A DNA stretch of 64,000 nt, taken from JAZRWQ01 sp045541395. Its GTDB lineage: Bacteria; Bacillota; Clostridia; Oscillospirales; UMGS1783. Numbering within the stretch: position 1 is the first letter of the stretch; each line of letters begins with the position of its first letter. Location of the stretch: assembly GCA_045541395.1 (NCBI GenBank), contig JAZQIZ010000018.1, positions 1-64,000 on the forward strand, in the 5' to 3' direction. The position numbers were made by a program, and so were the translations under genes. Under the pieces are notes generated by a model, which saw only the letters and a list, made by a program, of their open reading frames with translations, searched no databases and was not told the DNA's origin. Shown here piece after piece: positions 6,493 through 14,433 of this stretch.

Positions 6493-7290
6493 TTATTTGT
6501 TGTTGGCTGCAACGAAAGCCTTTGCAGGTTCGTTGTCAATAATAACGCAGTCGATCTTGCCGGTAACTAAAGCCTGAATAGCATCAGCGCCCTTGTTGAA
6601 ACGTTCAACAGTGCCAAGGCCTGCATCTTCAATATCCCAGGTTGCATAAAGGTCGCCGGTAGTAGCGTTCTGAACGCCAATGGTGGTATCAGCGCCTTCT
6701 TCGAAAAGATCATCAACAGAAGTAATTTCGGAACCAACAGGAACAATAACTACCTGTACGCCGGTAGCGTAGGAGGTAGAGAAGTCAACCTGCTGCTGAC
6801 GTTCTTCAGTAACAGTAAGACCTGCCATGCCCATATCAGCCTTGCCGCCTTCAACTGCAGGAAGAATAGCGTCAAATGCCATATCTTCAATAACCAGCTT
6901 CTTGCCAAGCTTGTCAGCAATAGCAGCTGCAACTTCAGCGTCTATACCAACAATAGCGTCGCCCTCATGGAATTCGTAAGGAGGGAATTCAGCGTTGGTA
7001 GCCATAACAAGCTCTTCCTTGCCTTCAGCATCAGCCTGAAGGGTAAGATCGTGTTCCACACCGGAAATGTACTTGTCAACTATCTTCTGTACAGTGCCGT
7101 CTTCAATAAGAGCCTTAAGTGCGCCGTCAACCTCAGCGGAAAGCTCCTTGTTATCCTTTGCAAATGCAATTGCATAATCTTCGGTAATGTATTCGGTATC
7201 GAGGATCTGCAGTTCTACCTTCTTGCCGCAGCCTGCGAAAAGGCCAACGATCATAAGAAGAGCAAGAATAAGTGTCAGTGTCTTTTTCAT
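6493..7290 (-). CDS. Amino acid-binding lipoprotein, apparently circularly permuted
   Basis: This 265-residue family 3 solute-binding lipoprotein has a signal peptide ending LFAGC (lipidated Cys21). The segment ATNAEFPPYEF (97-107), then GIDAEVAAAIADKLGK, then DMAFDAILPAVEGGKADMG and TVTEERQQQVDFS is the usual N-terminal lobe. The protein stops at VIIDNEPAKAFVAANNK. In ordinary family members that sequence is followed by about 50 more residues of the type ILDxxYxxExYAIA...DGTxxKIxxKY. Here exactly such a segment (25-76, ILDTEYITEDYAIAFAKDN through DGTVQKIVDKYI) sits directly after the lipobox. The fold should be conserved because both termini lie in lobe I. The ATG at 7290 follows GGAGAG. Confidence 0.9.
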   Translation of the reverse strand: MKKTLTLILALLMIVGLFAGCGKKVELQILDTEYITEDYAIAFAKDNKELSAEVDGALKALIEDGTVQKIVDKYISGVEHDLTLQADAEGKEELVMATNAEFPPYEFHEGDAIVGIDAEVAAAIADKLGKKLVIEDMAFDAILPAVEGGKADMGMAGLTVTEERQQQVDFSTSYATGVQVVIVPVGSEITSVDDLFEEGADTTIGVQNATTGDLYATWDIEDAGLGTVERFNKGADAIQALVTGKIDCVIIDNEPAKAFVAANNK

Positions 7291-7345
7291 AATAAATCTC
7301 TCCATTTATAAAATATATTTTTTAGTGAATTTTTATGCACAAAAA

Positions 7346-7374
7346 ATTATAATATATACAAGAAAATTTTTCAA
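7346..7374 (-). promoter_or_regulatory. Promoter of amino acid ABC operon
   Basis: On the minus strand, TTGAAA (7369-7374), a 17-bp spacer and TATAAT (7346-7351). The AT-rich leader of about 50 nt shows no riboswitch-like structure to the eye. Confidence 0.75.
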
Positions 7375-7423
7375 GCCTTTTTTGAAATTTTTTTTAAATT
7401 TTAAGGAAAACCCTCCGTTTCTA

Positions 7424-7452
7424 TTGTATTCGCGACGCGTAACAGCTATAAT
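7424..7452 (+). promoter_or_regulatory. Promoter of HD-domain gene
   Basis: TTGTAT (7424-7429), a 17-bp spacer and TATAAT (7447-7452) lie only about 18 bp before the ATG, so the leader is very short. Confidence 0.65.
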
Positions 7453-7469
7453 TATATTGAGGTGAATAT

Positions 7470-8129
7470 ATGATAACGTATGCAGATATACAAAAAAATG
7501 AAAATATTAAAACCTATATTAAAATGGCAGATGAGTCTGTTAAAGCTTTGGGGTATACCGAACATTCCTTTGCTCACGTCCATAAAGCAGCTCAGGCTGT
7601 AAAATATATTCTTGAAACCATCGGTGCGACCCAGCGTGAAATAGAGCTGGGGCAGATAGCTGCCTATATGCACGATATAGGCAATCTTGTAAACAGAATA
7701 GACCATGCTCAGTCAGGGGCCGTAATGGCTTTCAGAATATTAGATAATTTAGGTATGCCCGCCTGCGATATTGCCGACGTGGTAACCGCTATAGGCAATC
7801 ACGATGAAGCAACGGCCTTCCCTGTAAACAATATTGCAGCGGCCCTTATTTTAGCTGATAAATGTGACGTGCGCCGTTCCAGAGTCCGGAACCGTGACGA
7901 GCTTAATTTTGATATCCACGACCGTGTAAATTACTCTGTAAAGGAAACCTATATTTCCGTAAACCGCGAAAAAACCGTTTTTGAACTGCGCCTTACGGTA
8001 GATACTCAGTACGGTTCTGTAATGGACTATTTTGAGATCTTCTTAAACCGTATGCTCCTTTGCCGCAAAGCTGCTGAGAAGCTTGGCTTAAAATTCAGCC
8101 TTGTAATAAACGAACAGGAATTACTTTAA
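7470..8129 (+). CDS. HD-domain phosphohydrolase
   Basis: This 219-residue protein carries a metal-binding HD domain. Visible ligands are His36 or His38 (SFAHVHKA), the HD doublet at 68-69 (YMHDIGN), His111-Asp112 (GNHDE) and Asp130 (LILADKCD). The spacing matches HD hydrolases that act on nucleotides or phosphate esters. The C-terminal 80 residues form a separate small domain with no motif I recognise. GAGGTGA precedes the ATG at good spacing. It is monocistronic, between divergent and convergent terminators. The substrate is unknown; it is not a (p)ppGpp synthetase, since no synthetase domain is present. Confidence 0.85.
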   Translation: MITYADIQKNENIKTYIKMADESVKALGYTEHSFAHVHKAAQAVKYILETIGATQREIELGQIAAYMHDIGNLVNRIDHAQSGAVMAFRILDNLGMPACDIADVVTAIGNHDEATAFPVNNIAAALILADKCDVRRSRVRNRDELNFDIHDRVNYSVKETYISVNREKTVFELRLTVDTQYGSVMDYFEIFLNRMLLCRKAAEKLGLKFSLVINEQELL

Positions 8130-8163
8130 AAAAAGGATTATGGCATAGCCATAATCCTTTTTT
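8128..8163 (+). terminator. Terminator of HD-domain gene
   Basis: The stem GGATTATGGC / GCCATAATCC with loop ATA is followed by six T. It begins at the stop codon. Confidence 0.9.
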
Positions 8164-8345
8164 AAGTAATTTATTGTGGTGAAACGACTTTTTGCTTAAG
8201 TGAAGGTTAGCGCTCAAAAAGGAAGTTGCATTTCGCACGGGGTTTCTCGTAGGCGTACGAAGGTACGGTAGAGAGACCACGGGCGGAAAACAAAAAATGG
8301 CCTTGCTTCAGCAAGGCGCTTAGGCGCTTGTAGTTTTATGCAAAA

Positions 8346-8407
8346 GAGTAAAAAATAAAAGAATAAAAGAATAAAAGAATAAAAAATAAAAGAATAAAAA
8401 ATAAAAG
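8346..8407. repeat. AATAAAAG tandem low-complexity repeat
   Basis: About seven copies of an 8-bp unit AATAAAAG, with occasional 7-bp variants, form an uninterrupted A-rich tract likely to vary in length by slippage. Confidence 0.8.
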
Positions 8408-8438
8408 AGCTTGAGCTAAATATTGCTCAAGCTCTTTA
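8399..8438 (-). terminator. Terminator of Na+-dependent transporter gene
   Basis: The minus-strand stem AAAGAGCTTGAGC / GCTCAAGCTCTTT has an 8-nt loop followed by TTTTATTTT. It lies about 50 bp past the transporter stop. Confidence 0.8.
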
Positions 8439-8488
8439 TTGTTAATACTTAATTTTTTGTGGTGAAACGACTTTTTGAGTGTTAACCA

Positions 8489-9856
8489 TTATTTGAAGAA
8501 GTTGATTACACCTATTACAAAGAATACAAGGATGATTACGGGAAGAATATAGGTGCAGTAGAAACGCATCCAATTCTTAACCTTAGCACCCCTACCGGTG
8601 TTAGCTTCTTCGGTAAACTTCTGCCAGCCCCAGCCGCCTTTTCTGAGAGTGCAGAAAAGAACCATAACAAGGGAGCCTAAGGGAAGAAGTACGTTGGAAA
8701 CAACAAAGTCTTCTGCATCCATAATAACAGTGCCTTCGCCTAAAGGAGCAATGCCGGAAAGAACGTTGAAGCCTAAAATGCAGGGCAGGCAAAGAACCAG
8801 CATAGCAATGCAGTTAATAAGGCAAGCTTTCTTTCTGGACCAGCCGAACTTATCCATGCAGCAAGCAAGAATATTTTCGAATACTGCAAGTACGGTGGAG
8901 AATGCGGCGAATACTAAGAATAAGAAGAATAAAGTGCCTATAATTCTGCCGCCGGGCAGGTTATTGAAAATGTTGGGCAGGGTAATGAAAATAAGGGGAG
9001 GACCTGCATTTACTTCAACACCGTATGTAAAGCAAGCGGGGAAAATAATAAGGCCGGAGGTAATGGCAACAACAGTATCAAGAGCAGCAACGTTAATGGA
9101 TTCGCCCATTAAAGCTCTGTCTTTCTTAAGATAGCTGCCGAATATAGCCATAGAACCAATACCAAGGCTTAAAGTAAAGAAAGCCTGGTTCATAGCACTA
9201 ACTATAACGTTGCCAATGCCTACTTCCTTCATCTTCTGGAAGTCGGGTTTTAAGTAGAAGGAAAGACCTTCAGCGGCACCGTCTAAGAACATGCTGTTGA
9301 TAGCAAGACCGAACATAATAACGATCAAAGCGGTCATCATTATCTTGGTAACTCTTTCGAGGCCCTTCTGTAAGGAGAAGGAGCATACAAAGAAGCCTAA
9401 AATAATAACAATGAAGGTGTAGATCATCATTTCTACAGGGTTGCCCATCATCTGGCCATACTGATCAGCAACAGCCTCAGGAGCGAGGCCCGCAAATGCA
9501 CCTGTACCGGTTTTAACAAAATACTGAACAAACCAGCCGGTAACGGCAGTGTAGAACATCATAAGCAGATAGTTACCTGCTAAAGAAGCCCAGCTGTGTG
9601 CTTTCCAAGCCTTCTTGGGGGTTAATTCATCGTACATAGAAATAATACTCTTCTGAGATGCACGACCTAAAGAAAATTCCATAGTCATAACGGGAATACC
9701 CATTATAAGGAGGAATAAAAGGTAAATAAGTACGAAGAAGCCGCCGCCGTTCTGGCCTGCCATGTAGGGGAACTTCCAAACGTTACCTATACCGATAGCG
9801 CAGCCTGCGCTAAGAAGTATGAAGCCTATACGGCTTCCAAGGTGTTCTCTTTGCAT
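8489..9856 (-). CDS. Sodium-dependent transporter, NSS/SNF family
   Basis: This 455-residue polytopic protein has the bacterial neurotransmitter:sodium symporter (LeuT/MhsT-like) pattern. Helix 1 carries the ion and substrate site GCAIGIGNVWKFPYMAGQNGGG, with the unwound GIGNVWKFP typical of the family. Helix 6 carries SLGIGSMAIFGSY. About 11 membrane spans are expected, as in most bacterial members. It should import an amino acid or related amine with Na+. GGAGG sits about 9 nt before the ATG. It lies just downstream of rsgA, separated by a 19-nt inverted repeat, and ends at the terminator at 8399-8438. Where a Bacillus-type cluster would continue with rpe and thiN, this transporter occurs instead. 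Confidence 0.92.
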   Translation of the reverse strand: MQREHLGSRIGFILLSAGCAIGIGNVWKFPYMAGQNGGGFFVLIYLLFLLIMGIPVMTMEFSLGRASQKSIISMYDELTPKKAWKAHSWASLAGNYLLMMFYTAVTGWFVQYFVKTGTGAFAGLAPEAVADQYGQMMGNPVEMMIYTFIVIILGFFVCSFSLQKGLERVTKIMMTALIVIMFGLAINSMFLDGAAEGLSFYLKPDFQKMKEVGIGNVIVSAMNQAFFTLSLGIGSMAIFGSYLKKDRALMGESINVAALDTVVAITSGLIIFPACFTYGVEVNAGPPLIFITLPNIFNNLPGGRIIGTLFFLFLVFAAFSTVLAVFENILACCMDKFGWSRKKACLINCIAMLVLCLPCILGFNVLSGIAPLGEGTVIMDAEDFVVSNVLLPLGSLVMVLFCTLRKGGWGWQKFTEEANTGRGAKVKNWMRFYCTYILPVIILVFFVIGVINFFK

Positions 9857-9891
9857 TATAAGAACCTCCTGTTTTAATTATTTATATTTGA

Positions 9892-9910
9892 ACCGAACGC
9901 TCTGTTCGGT
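9892..9910. other. Inverted repeat between rsgA and transporter gene
   Basis: ACCGAAC-N5-GTTCGGT is a perfect 7-bp stem with no T tract on the minus strand. It may be an operator, an RNA-processing hairpin, or a weak terminator. Confidence 0.5.
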
Positions 9911-9918
9911 ATAAATAT

Positions 9919-10782
9919 CTATTCCCAGGAAGGGCGCTGTTTCAGTGCATCATAAAGGGAAACGTAGCTTTCGTGTCTGCTTTTAGCAATTTCGCCCTTA
10001 TTTACCGCCTCGCAAATAGCGCAGCCCTTTTCCTTGGTATGGGAGCAGGTTGTAAATTTGCATAGGCCCAAATAACCGTCAAACTCGTTAAAAAGCAGGG
10101 GTAATCCGTCCTTTTTTATATTTGTTTGCATAATATCAAGGGAAGAAAACCCCGGAGTATCTGCAATTAAGGTGTTGCTGTTTAAAGGGTAAAGCTCTAC
10201 GTGGCGGGTGGTGTGCTTTCCTCTTTTCAGCTTAGCGGAAACCGAGCCTGTGGCAATGGCGTGGTTGGTTATCAGAGAAATAATGCTGCTCTTGCCAACC
10301 CCCGAAAATCCGGCAAAGCCGCAGATCCCCGAGAGCTCTCCGTAAAGGGCTTCAATGCCCTCATTAAGAGATGCACTGACACACATGGTCTTATAACCCG
10401 CTTTTTGGTAAGCCTTTTTAAGATCACTTACGTCAGCAAGGTCGCATTTGTTAAATACAATTACAGGCTCCACCCTATTGTGTTCGCAAATAACCGTAAG
10501 CTTATCGGCAAAAAGGGTGTCCGGAGCAGGATCGGCCGCCGATAACACAATAAACATCTTATCTAAATTTGCAATGGGAGGACGGGCAAATAAATTTGCC
10601 CGTTCCTTTAATTCTGTTATAACACCGGTTTCTTCCGTAAGCTTTTCTGCTTTTACCTTATCGCCTACAACAATAACCGTCTTTTCCTTTCGGAATATGC
10701 CTCGCGGCTTACAGTCAAGTATCTCTTCTCCGCAAAGCACGTTGTAAAATCCGCCCATACTGCGGATAACAAGTCCGTCCAT
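9919..10782 (-). CDS. rsgA: Ribosome small subunit maturation GTPase RsgA
   Basis: This 287-residue circularly permuted GTPase has an N-terminal OB fold, then G4 NKCD (111-114), G1 GFSGVGKS (158-165) and G3 DTPGF (208-212). It ends with a zinc-binding cluster of Cys241, Cys246, His248 and Cys254 (LCKFTTCSHTKEKGC). It acts as a late 30S assembly checkpoint that releases RbfA-type factors. The gene is the last core member of the yicC...rsgA cluster and lies 2 bp downstream of the kinase stop, the common Firmicutes arrangement prpC-prkC-rsgA. Confidence 0.96.
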   Translation of the reverse strand: MDGLVIRSMGGFYNVLCGEEILDCKPRGIFRKEKTVIVVGDKVKAEKLTEETGVITELKERANLFARPPIANLDKMFIVLSAADPAPDTLFADKLTVICEHNRVEPVIVFNKCDLADVSDLKKAYQKAGYKTMCVSASLNEGIEALYGELSGICGFAGFSGVGKSSIISLITNHAIATGSVSAKLKRGKHTTRHVELYPLNSNTLIADTPGFSSLDIMQTNIKKDGLPLLFNEFDGYLGLCKFTTCSHTKEKGCAICEAVNKGEIAKSRHESYVSLYDALKQRPSWE

Positions 10783-10784
10783 TC

Positions 10785-12644
10785 TTATTCCGTAACTTCG
10801 CTTTCTTCAGGTACGCTTTCTTCAGGTACGCTTTCTTCAGGCTCGGAAACCTCCGGAACGGATGACTCAGGCTCTGAAGATTCAGGTTCGGAAGATTCGG
10901 GCGCAGAAGATTCAGGCTTGGAGGATTCGGGTTCGGGCTCGGGTTCGGGCTCGGGAGCAGGTTCGGGGCCTAAGGAAACTATAACCGTAACGGTGGAGCC
11001 TTCTTCAAGCTCGGATTCAGCAGGAATATACTGAACTATAATGTAATCCTTTTCAACACTCGCGCTGTAGCCTTCAATAACGTCAAATACAAATCCGCTG
11101 TTTTCAATAAGGAACTTAGCCTGTTCAATATGCTTGCCGGTAACGTTGGGAACAATGTTTTTAATAATATTCTGGCCGCTGCTTACGTAAACGTAAACAA
11201 CCTCGCCATCCTTAACGGTACCCTCGGGAGTGGTTTTAATAACGTAACCTTCCTTAACGGTATCGGAAGACTGCTGAACTATCTTGTATTCGATTTCAAG
11301 TGCGTTCAAGGTATTTTCGGCATCTTCCTGAAGTTCGCCCGTAAGATCGGGGAAGGTAACCTCGTTGGCACCGGAAGAAACAGATACAATAATTTCACTG
11401 CCCTTGTTAACAAGAGTACCTGCTTCAATGCTCTGTTCAAATACGTATCCTACTTCAAAATCGGCAGATTCTTTATCTTCCTTGGTAATGGTGAAATTAC
11501 CGGTAATTTCGGTGTTAGCCATAATTTCTTCATAGGTATCGCCAATAAGCTGAGGAACGGTAACCTGTTCAGCTTCGGGCTGACTTTCTTCGGTAGGCTC
11601 AGATTCGGAAGGAGTACCTTCAGGTTTTTTGTTGTTTCCGCTGAGCAGGAAGAAAACAACGAATATAACTATAAGACCTGCAACAAGGCCTGCTGCCATA
11701 GCAATTATATTGCCCTTTGTCCAGAAGGGGAGTTTGATCTCAGGATCCTCGCTAATGGCGGAAAGGCCGCCGTCAGTAAGGAATTCATCTGTAAGATCAA
11801 AGTTGAAAAGCATTTCGGGATCCTGCAGAATAAGACGAAGGTCGTTTACCATCTCTGCAGCAGACTGATATCTCTTATCGGGTGTTTTAAGCATTGCCTT
11901 CAAAACGATCTGTTCAAGACCAAGAGGGATCTGATCGTTAAGGACCGTGGGCTTTTCAGGGGAAGTCTGTATCTGCTTCAAGGCTACGCTTACAGGTGTA
12001 TCGCCGTCAAAAGCAAGGGTACCGGTAAGCATTTCATAAAGCATAACACCGGTAGAGTAAATGTCGGAACGCTGGTCGGTCTTTTCGCCCTTTGCCTGTT
12101 CCGGGCTTATGTAGTAAACCGTACCGATAGCCTTATCGGTCATGGTAACAGTCTCAAATTTGGAAATGCGCGCAATGCCAAAGTCCATGACCTTAATAGT
12201 ACCGTCGGAAAGGAGCATAATATTCTGAGGCTTAATATCTCTGTGAACAATGCCTCTTTCATGGGCGTGCTGTAAAGCAGAGAGTATCTGCATTGCAATT
12301 TTGCATGCAATAGAGAAAGGCAGTGCCTTCTGAGCACGCATAAAATCCTTTAAGGTTATGCCGTCAATATATTCCATAACAATATACTGAATATTGCCTT
12401 CAAATTCAAAGTCAATAACGCTTACGATGTTGCGGTGTCTGAGCATGGAAATAGCTCTTGATTCGTTAAGGAAACGGCGTCTGAACTGCTCGTCGGAAAC
12501 AAACTCATCCTTTAAAATTTTAACTGCAACAGTGTTTCCCGTAACCTTGTCGGAAGCGCGGTATACAACCGCCATACCGCCAACGCCTAAAACATTTTCA
12601 AGTACGTATCTGTCTTTTAAAACAGTGCCTGTGTATTTATCCAT
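10785..12644 (-). CDS. prkC: PASTA-domain Ser/Thr protein kinase (PrkC/Stk family)
   Basis: This 619-residue membrane kinase has a cytoplasmic Hanks-type domain (1-270) with glycine loop LGVGGMAVVYRA, catalytic Lys42 (VAVKIL), HRDIKPQN (134-141), DFG (154-156) and an activation loop with TMTDKAIGTVYYISPEQ. One transmembrane helix lies near 313-335. Three extracellular PASTA domains follow, with VPQLIGDTYEE, FPDLTGELQED and VPNVTGKHIEQ openings. The last 58 residues are a Pro/Glu/Ser-rich tail (562-619), unusual in length. The kinase senses peptidoglycan fragments or lipid II and controls growth, division and germination in relatives. The phosphatase gene immediately precedes it in the same operon. 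Confidence 0.96.
   Translation of the reverse strand: MDKYTGTVLKDRYVLENVLGVGGMAVVYRASDKVTGNTVAVKILKDEFVSDEQFRRRFLNESRAISMLRHRNIVSVIDFEFEGNIQYIVMEYIDGITLKDFMRAQKALPFSIACKIAMQILSALQHAHERGIVHRDIKPQNIMLLSDGTIKVMDFGIARISKFETVTMTDKAIGTVYYISPEQAKGEKTDQRSDIYSTGVMLYEMLTGTLAFDGDTPVSVALKQIQTSPEKPTVLNDQIPLGLEQIVLKAMLKTPDKRYQSAAEMVNDLRLILQDPEMLFNFDLTDEFLTDGGLSAISEDPEIKLPFWTKGNIIAMAAGLVAGLIVIFVVFFLLSGNNKKPEGTPSESEPTEESQPEAEQVTVPQLIGDTYEEIMANTEITGNFTITKEDKESADFEVGYVFEQSIEAGTLVNKGSEIIVSVSSGANEVTFPDLTGELQEDAENTLNALEIEYKIVQQSSDTVKEGYVIKTTPEGTVKDGEVVYVYVSSGQNIIKNIVPNVTGKHIEQAKFLIENSGFVFDVIEGYSASVEKDYIIVQYIPAESELEEGSTVTVIVSLGPEPAPEPEPEPEPESSKPESSAPESSEPESSEPESSVPEVSEPEESVPEESVPEESEVTE
10788..10961 (-). repeat. 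Pro/Glu/Ser repeat-encoding tail of prkC
   Basis: Codons 562-619 of the kinase encode short imperfect units: PE x4, then ESSxP-type pentapeptides, then EESVP units. The DNA shows near-identical runs around 10800-10840 and 10865-10950. Such tracts can vary in length by slipped replication. Confidence 0.75.
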
Positions 12645-12667
12645 TTTATTTTCACTCCTTAGGTCAA

Positions 12668-13396
12668 TCAGTTTAGGCTGTTAACAATAACAATGGTAAT
12701 GTTATCTCTGCCGCCTGCGGCAATGGCCTGTTGAGTAAGAAGTTCACAGGCATCCTCGTCGCTGTTTGATAAAATAATTGTTTGTAAATACTCCGGCTCA
12801 AAGTAGCCGTGAAGCCCGTCGGAGCAAAGCATAAGTTTCTTGCCGGTAACGTCAGCTTCAAAAATATCAACCTCAAGCTCATCGTCGGTTCCAACCGCTC
12901 GGGTAATAACGTTTCTGTGCGGGTGTTTTTTTGCTTGTTCCGGGGTCAGAGTCCCCATATCAATGAGCCCCTGGACCAAAGAATGATCAACGGTTATCTG
13001 TCGGCATTCCTGCCTGTCGAATAAGTAGGCTCGGCTGTCACCAACGTTGGCAATAACAGCTGTTGAATTTATTATAAGTGCCGCAACGCAGGTGGTGCCC
13101 ATTCCTCTGAAATCACTGTTGGAACAGCTTTGCTCGTACATTGAGCCGTTTATTTCCTGAATTATCCGGGTAAGTTTCTCGCCGGGAGAGCTCATAAGCT
13201 GTTCAAGATCAGTTGTTTTTAACTTTTGCTCAAAGGTGCTTGCCGCCACAGTACTGGCATATTTGCCCGATTTGGCGCCGCCCATACCGTCAAAGCAGGC
13301 TGCATAGGCAAAGTTATCGCTTAAAAAACCGTAAACAAACGCATCCTGGTTTTCATCTCTTACCTTACCTTTGTCTGTAAGACCGGTAATATTCAC
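12668..13396 (-). CDS. prpC: PP2C-type Ser/Thr phosphatase
   Basis: This 242-residue PPM/PP2C phosphatase has motif 1 GKVRDENQDAF, then FDGMGGAKSG (metal-binding Asp-Gly), GTTCVAALI, VGDSRAYL, the SLVQGLIDMGTLT region, and LMLCSDGLHGY with GGRDNITIV at the end. It removes phosphates placed by the adjacent PASTA kinase. A GTG start is used: GTGA overlaps the rlmN stop by 4 bp, so translation is coupled. The gap to the kinase is 23 bp with a good ribosome binding site. Confidence 0.95.
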   Translation of the reverse strand: MNITGLTDKGKVRDENQDAFVYGFLSDNFAYAACFDGMGGAKSGKYASTVAASTFEQKLKTTDLEQLMSSPGEKLTRIIQEINGSMYEQSCSNSDFRGMGTTCVAALIINSTAVIANVGDSRAYLFDRQECRQITVDHSLVQGLIDMGTLTPEQAKKHPHRNVITRAVGTDDELEVDIFEADVTGKKLMLCSDGLHGYFEPEYLQTIILSNSDEDACELLTQQAIAAGGRDNITIVIVNSLN

Positions 13397-14433
13397 AGGC
13401 TGTCCCCTCCTTTTTCTTCATTGTATCTTAACTGTCCGCAGGAGCCGGAAATATCGCTTCCAAGGCTTCTTCTTACGGTTGCATTTATTTTTTTATCGTT
13501 AAGCTTTTTTGCAAAGCTTTCAACCGCCTTTTGTTGCAGCCGCACGTAATCGGATCCTTCAATAGGATTAACGCTGATTATGTTTATATGCTTGTTTTTC
13601 AGGGGCGCAAGAAGCTTAACAAGATTTGCAACGTCCCTGTCGGAATCGTTGACCCCACCTATAAGGGTGTATTCAAAGGTTATCCGTCTTGACGTAGCCT
13701 TTTCGTAATTAACACAGCTTTTTATCAGCTGATCTAAGGAATACCTTTTTGCTATAGGCATTATCTCTCTTCGCTGGCTGTCAGTGGCTGCGTGCAGGGA
13801 AATGGCAATATTAATAGGCCAGTCCCTTTTTGCAAGCTCATCAAGCTTTTCTGTCAGTCCGCAGGTGGAAAGAGTAATATGTCTCATAGAAAGGTTAACG
13901 CCCTTTTCACTGTTAATGTTTTCAAGAAAAACGCAAAGGTTCTTGAAATTGTGCAAGGGCTCGCCTATTCCCATAAGCACAACGTTTGAAATGCGCTCAC
14001 CTATATCCTTTGAAATAATGGTGTATTCGTCAAGCATCTCACCGGCAGTAAGGTTTCTTTTTAGGCCCCCCTTTGTGGAAGCGCAAAAGCTGCAACCCAT
14101 AGCACAGCCTACCTGAGTGGACATACAAAGAGAATATCCGTAATGATATTTCATAACAACGCATTCAATGTGCTGTCTATCTTGTAATTTTATCAAATAT
14201 TTAGTAGTCCCGTCAAGTTGTGAAACAAGTTTTTTAACAATTTTAAAGGCTGAAAGGTAAGAAATTTCAGAAAGTTGCTCTCTCAGGGCCAAAGAAAGGT
14301 CGGTCATCTCATTAAATGAGGTAACTCCGCGGCTTATCCATTTAAAAATCTGCCTGGCTCGGAATGATGGCAAACCGTTGCTTTTGCAAAATTCTTCAAG
14401 CTCGTTAAAGGTAAGACTTTTAATATCCGTCAT
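13393..14433 (-). CDS. rlmN: 23S rRNA (adenine-C2)-/tRNA methyltransferase RlmN
   Basis: This 346-residue radical SAM enzyme installs m2A2503 in 23S rRNA and m2A37 in some tRNAs. The cluster motif CAMGCSFC (C110, C114, C117) is intact. The resolving cysteine is visible near the C-terminus in GSCGQLR, and GIGEPLHN is a family motif. It overlaps both neighbours by 4 bp (rsmB upstream, prpC downstream), a tightly coupled operon segment conserved in Firmicutes. Confidence 0.96.
   Translation of the reverse strand: MTDIKSLTFNELEEFCKSNGLPSFRARQIFKWISRGVTSFNEMTDLSLALREQLSEISYLSAFKIVKKLVSQLDGTTKYLIKLQDRQHIECVVMKYHYGYSLCMSTQVGCAMGCSFCASTKGGLKRNLTAGEMLDEYTIISKDIGERISNVVLMGIGEPLHNFKNLCVFLENINSEKGVNLSMRHITLSTCGLTEKLDELAKRDWPINIAISLHAATDSQRREIMPIAKRYSLDQLIKSCVNYEKATSRRITFEYTLIGGVNDSDRDVANLVKLLAPLKNKHINIISVNPIEGSDYVRLQQKAVESFAKKLNDKKINATVRRSLGSDISGSCGQLRYNEEKGGDSL

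Larger units (their letters stand above)
8174..8477. repeat. Gene-free segment bounded by identical 21-bp direct repeats
   Basis: The 21-mer starting TTGTGGTGAAACGAC occurs identically at 8174-8194 and 8457-8477. Between them are a palindromic element GGTTTCTC...GAGAGACC (about 8244-8280) enclosing smaller GTAC-containing hairpins, a GCCTTGCT/AGCAAGGC hairpin (8300-8317), a GCGCTTAGGCGC palindrome (8317-8328), an AATAAAAG tandem array and the transporter terminator. No convincing coding frame is present. It could be a decayed or non-autonomous mobile element, or a locally duplicated sequence. Confidence 0.5.

Noticed and set aside
8095..8280. 61-codon minus-strand frame across the HD gene end and repeat gap
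   Set aside because: It spans a terminator and repeats without a ribosome binding site.
11130..12275. A 381-codon plus-strand open frame opposite prkC
   Set aside because: It lies entirely antisense to the kinase, lacks family motifs and a ribosome binding site, and is a shadow of biased codons.
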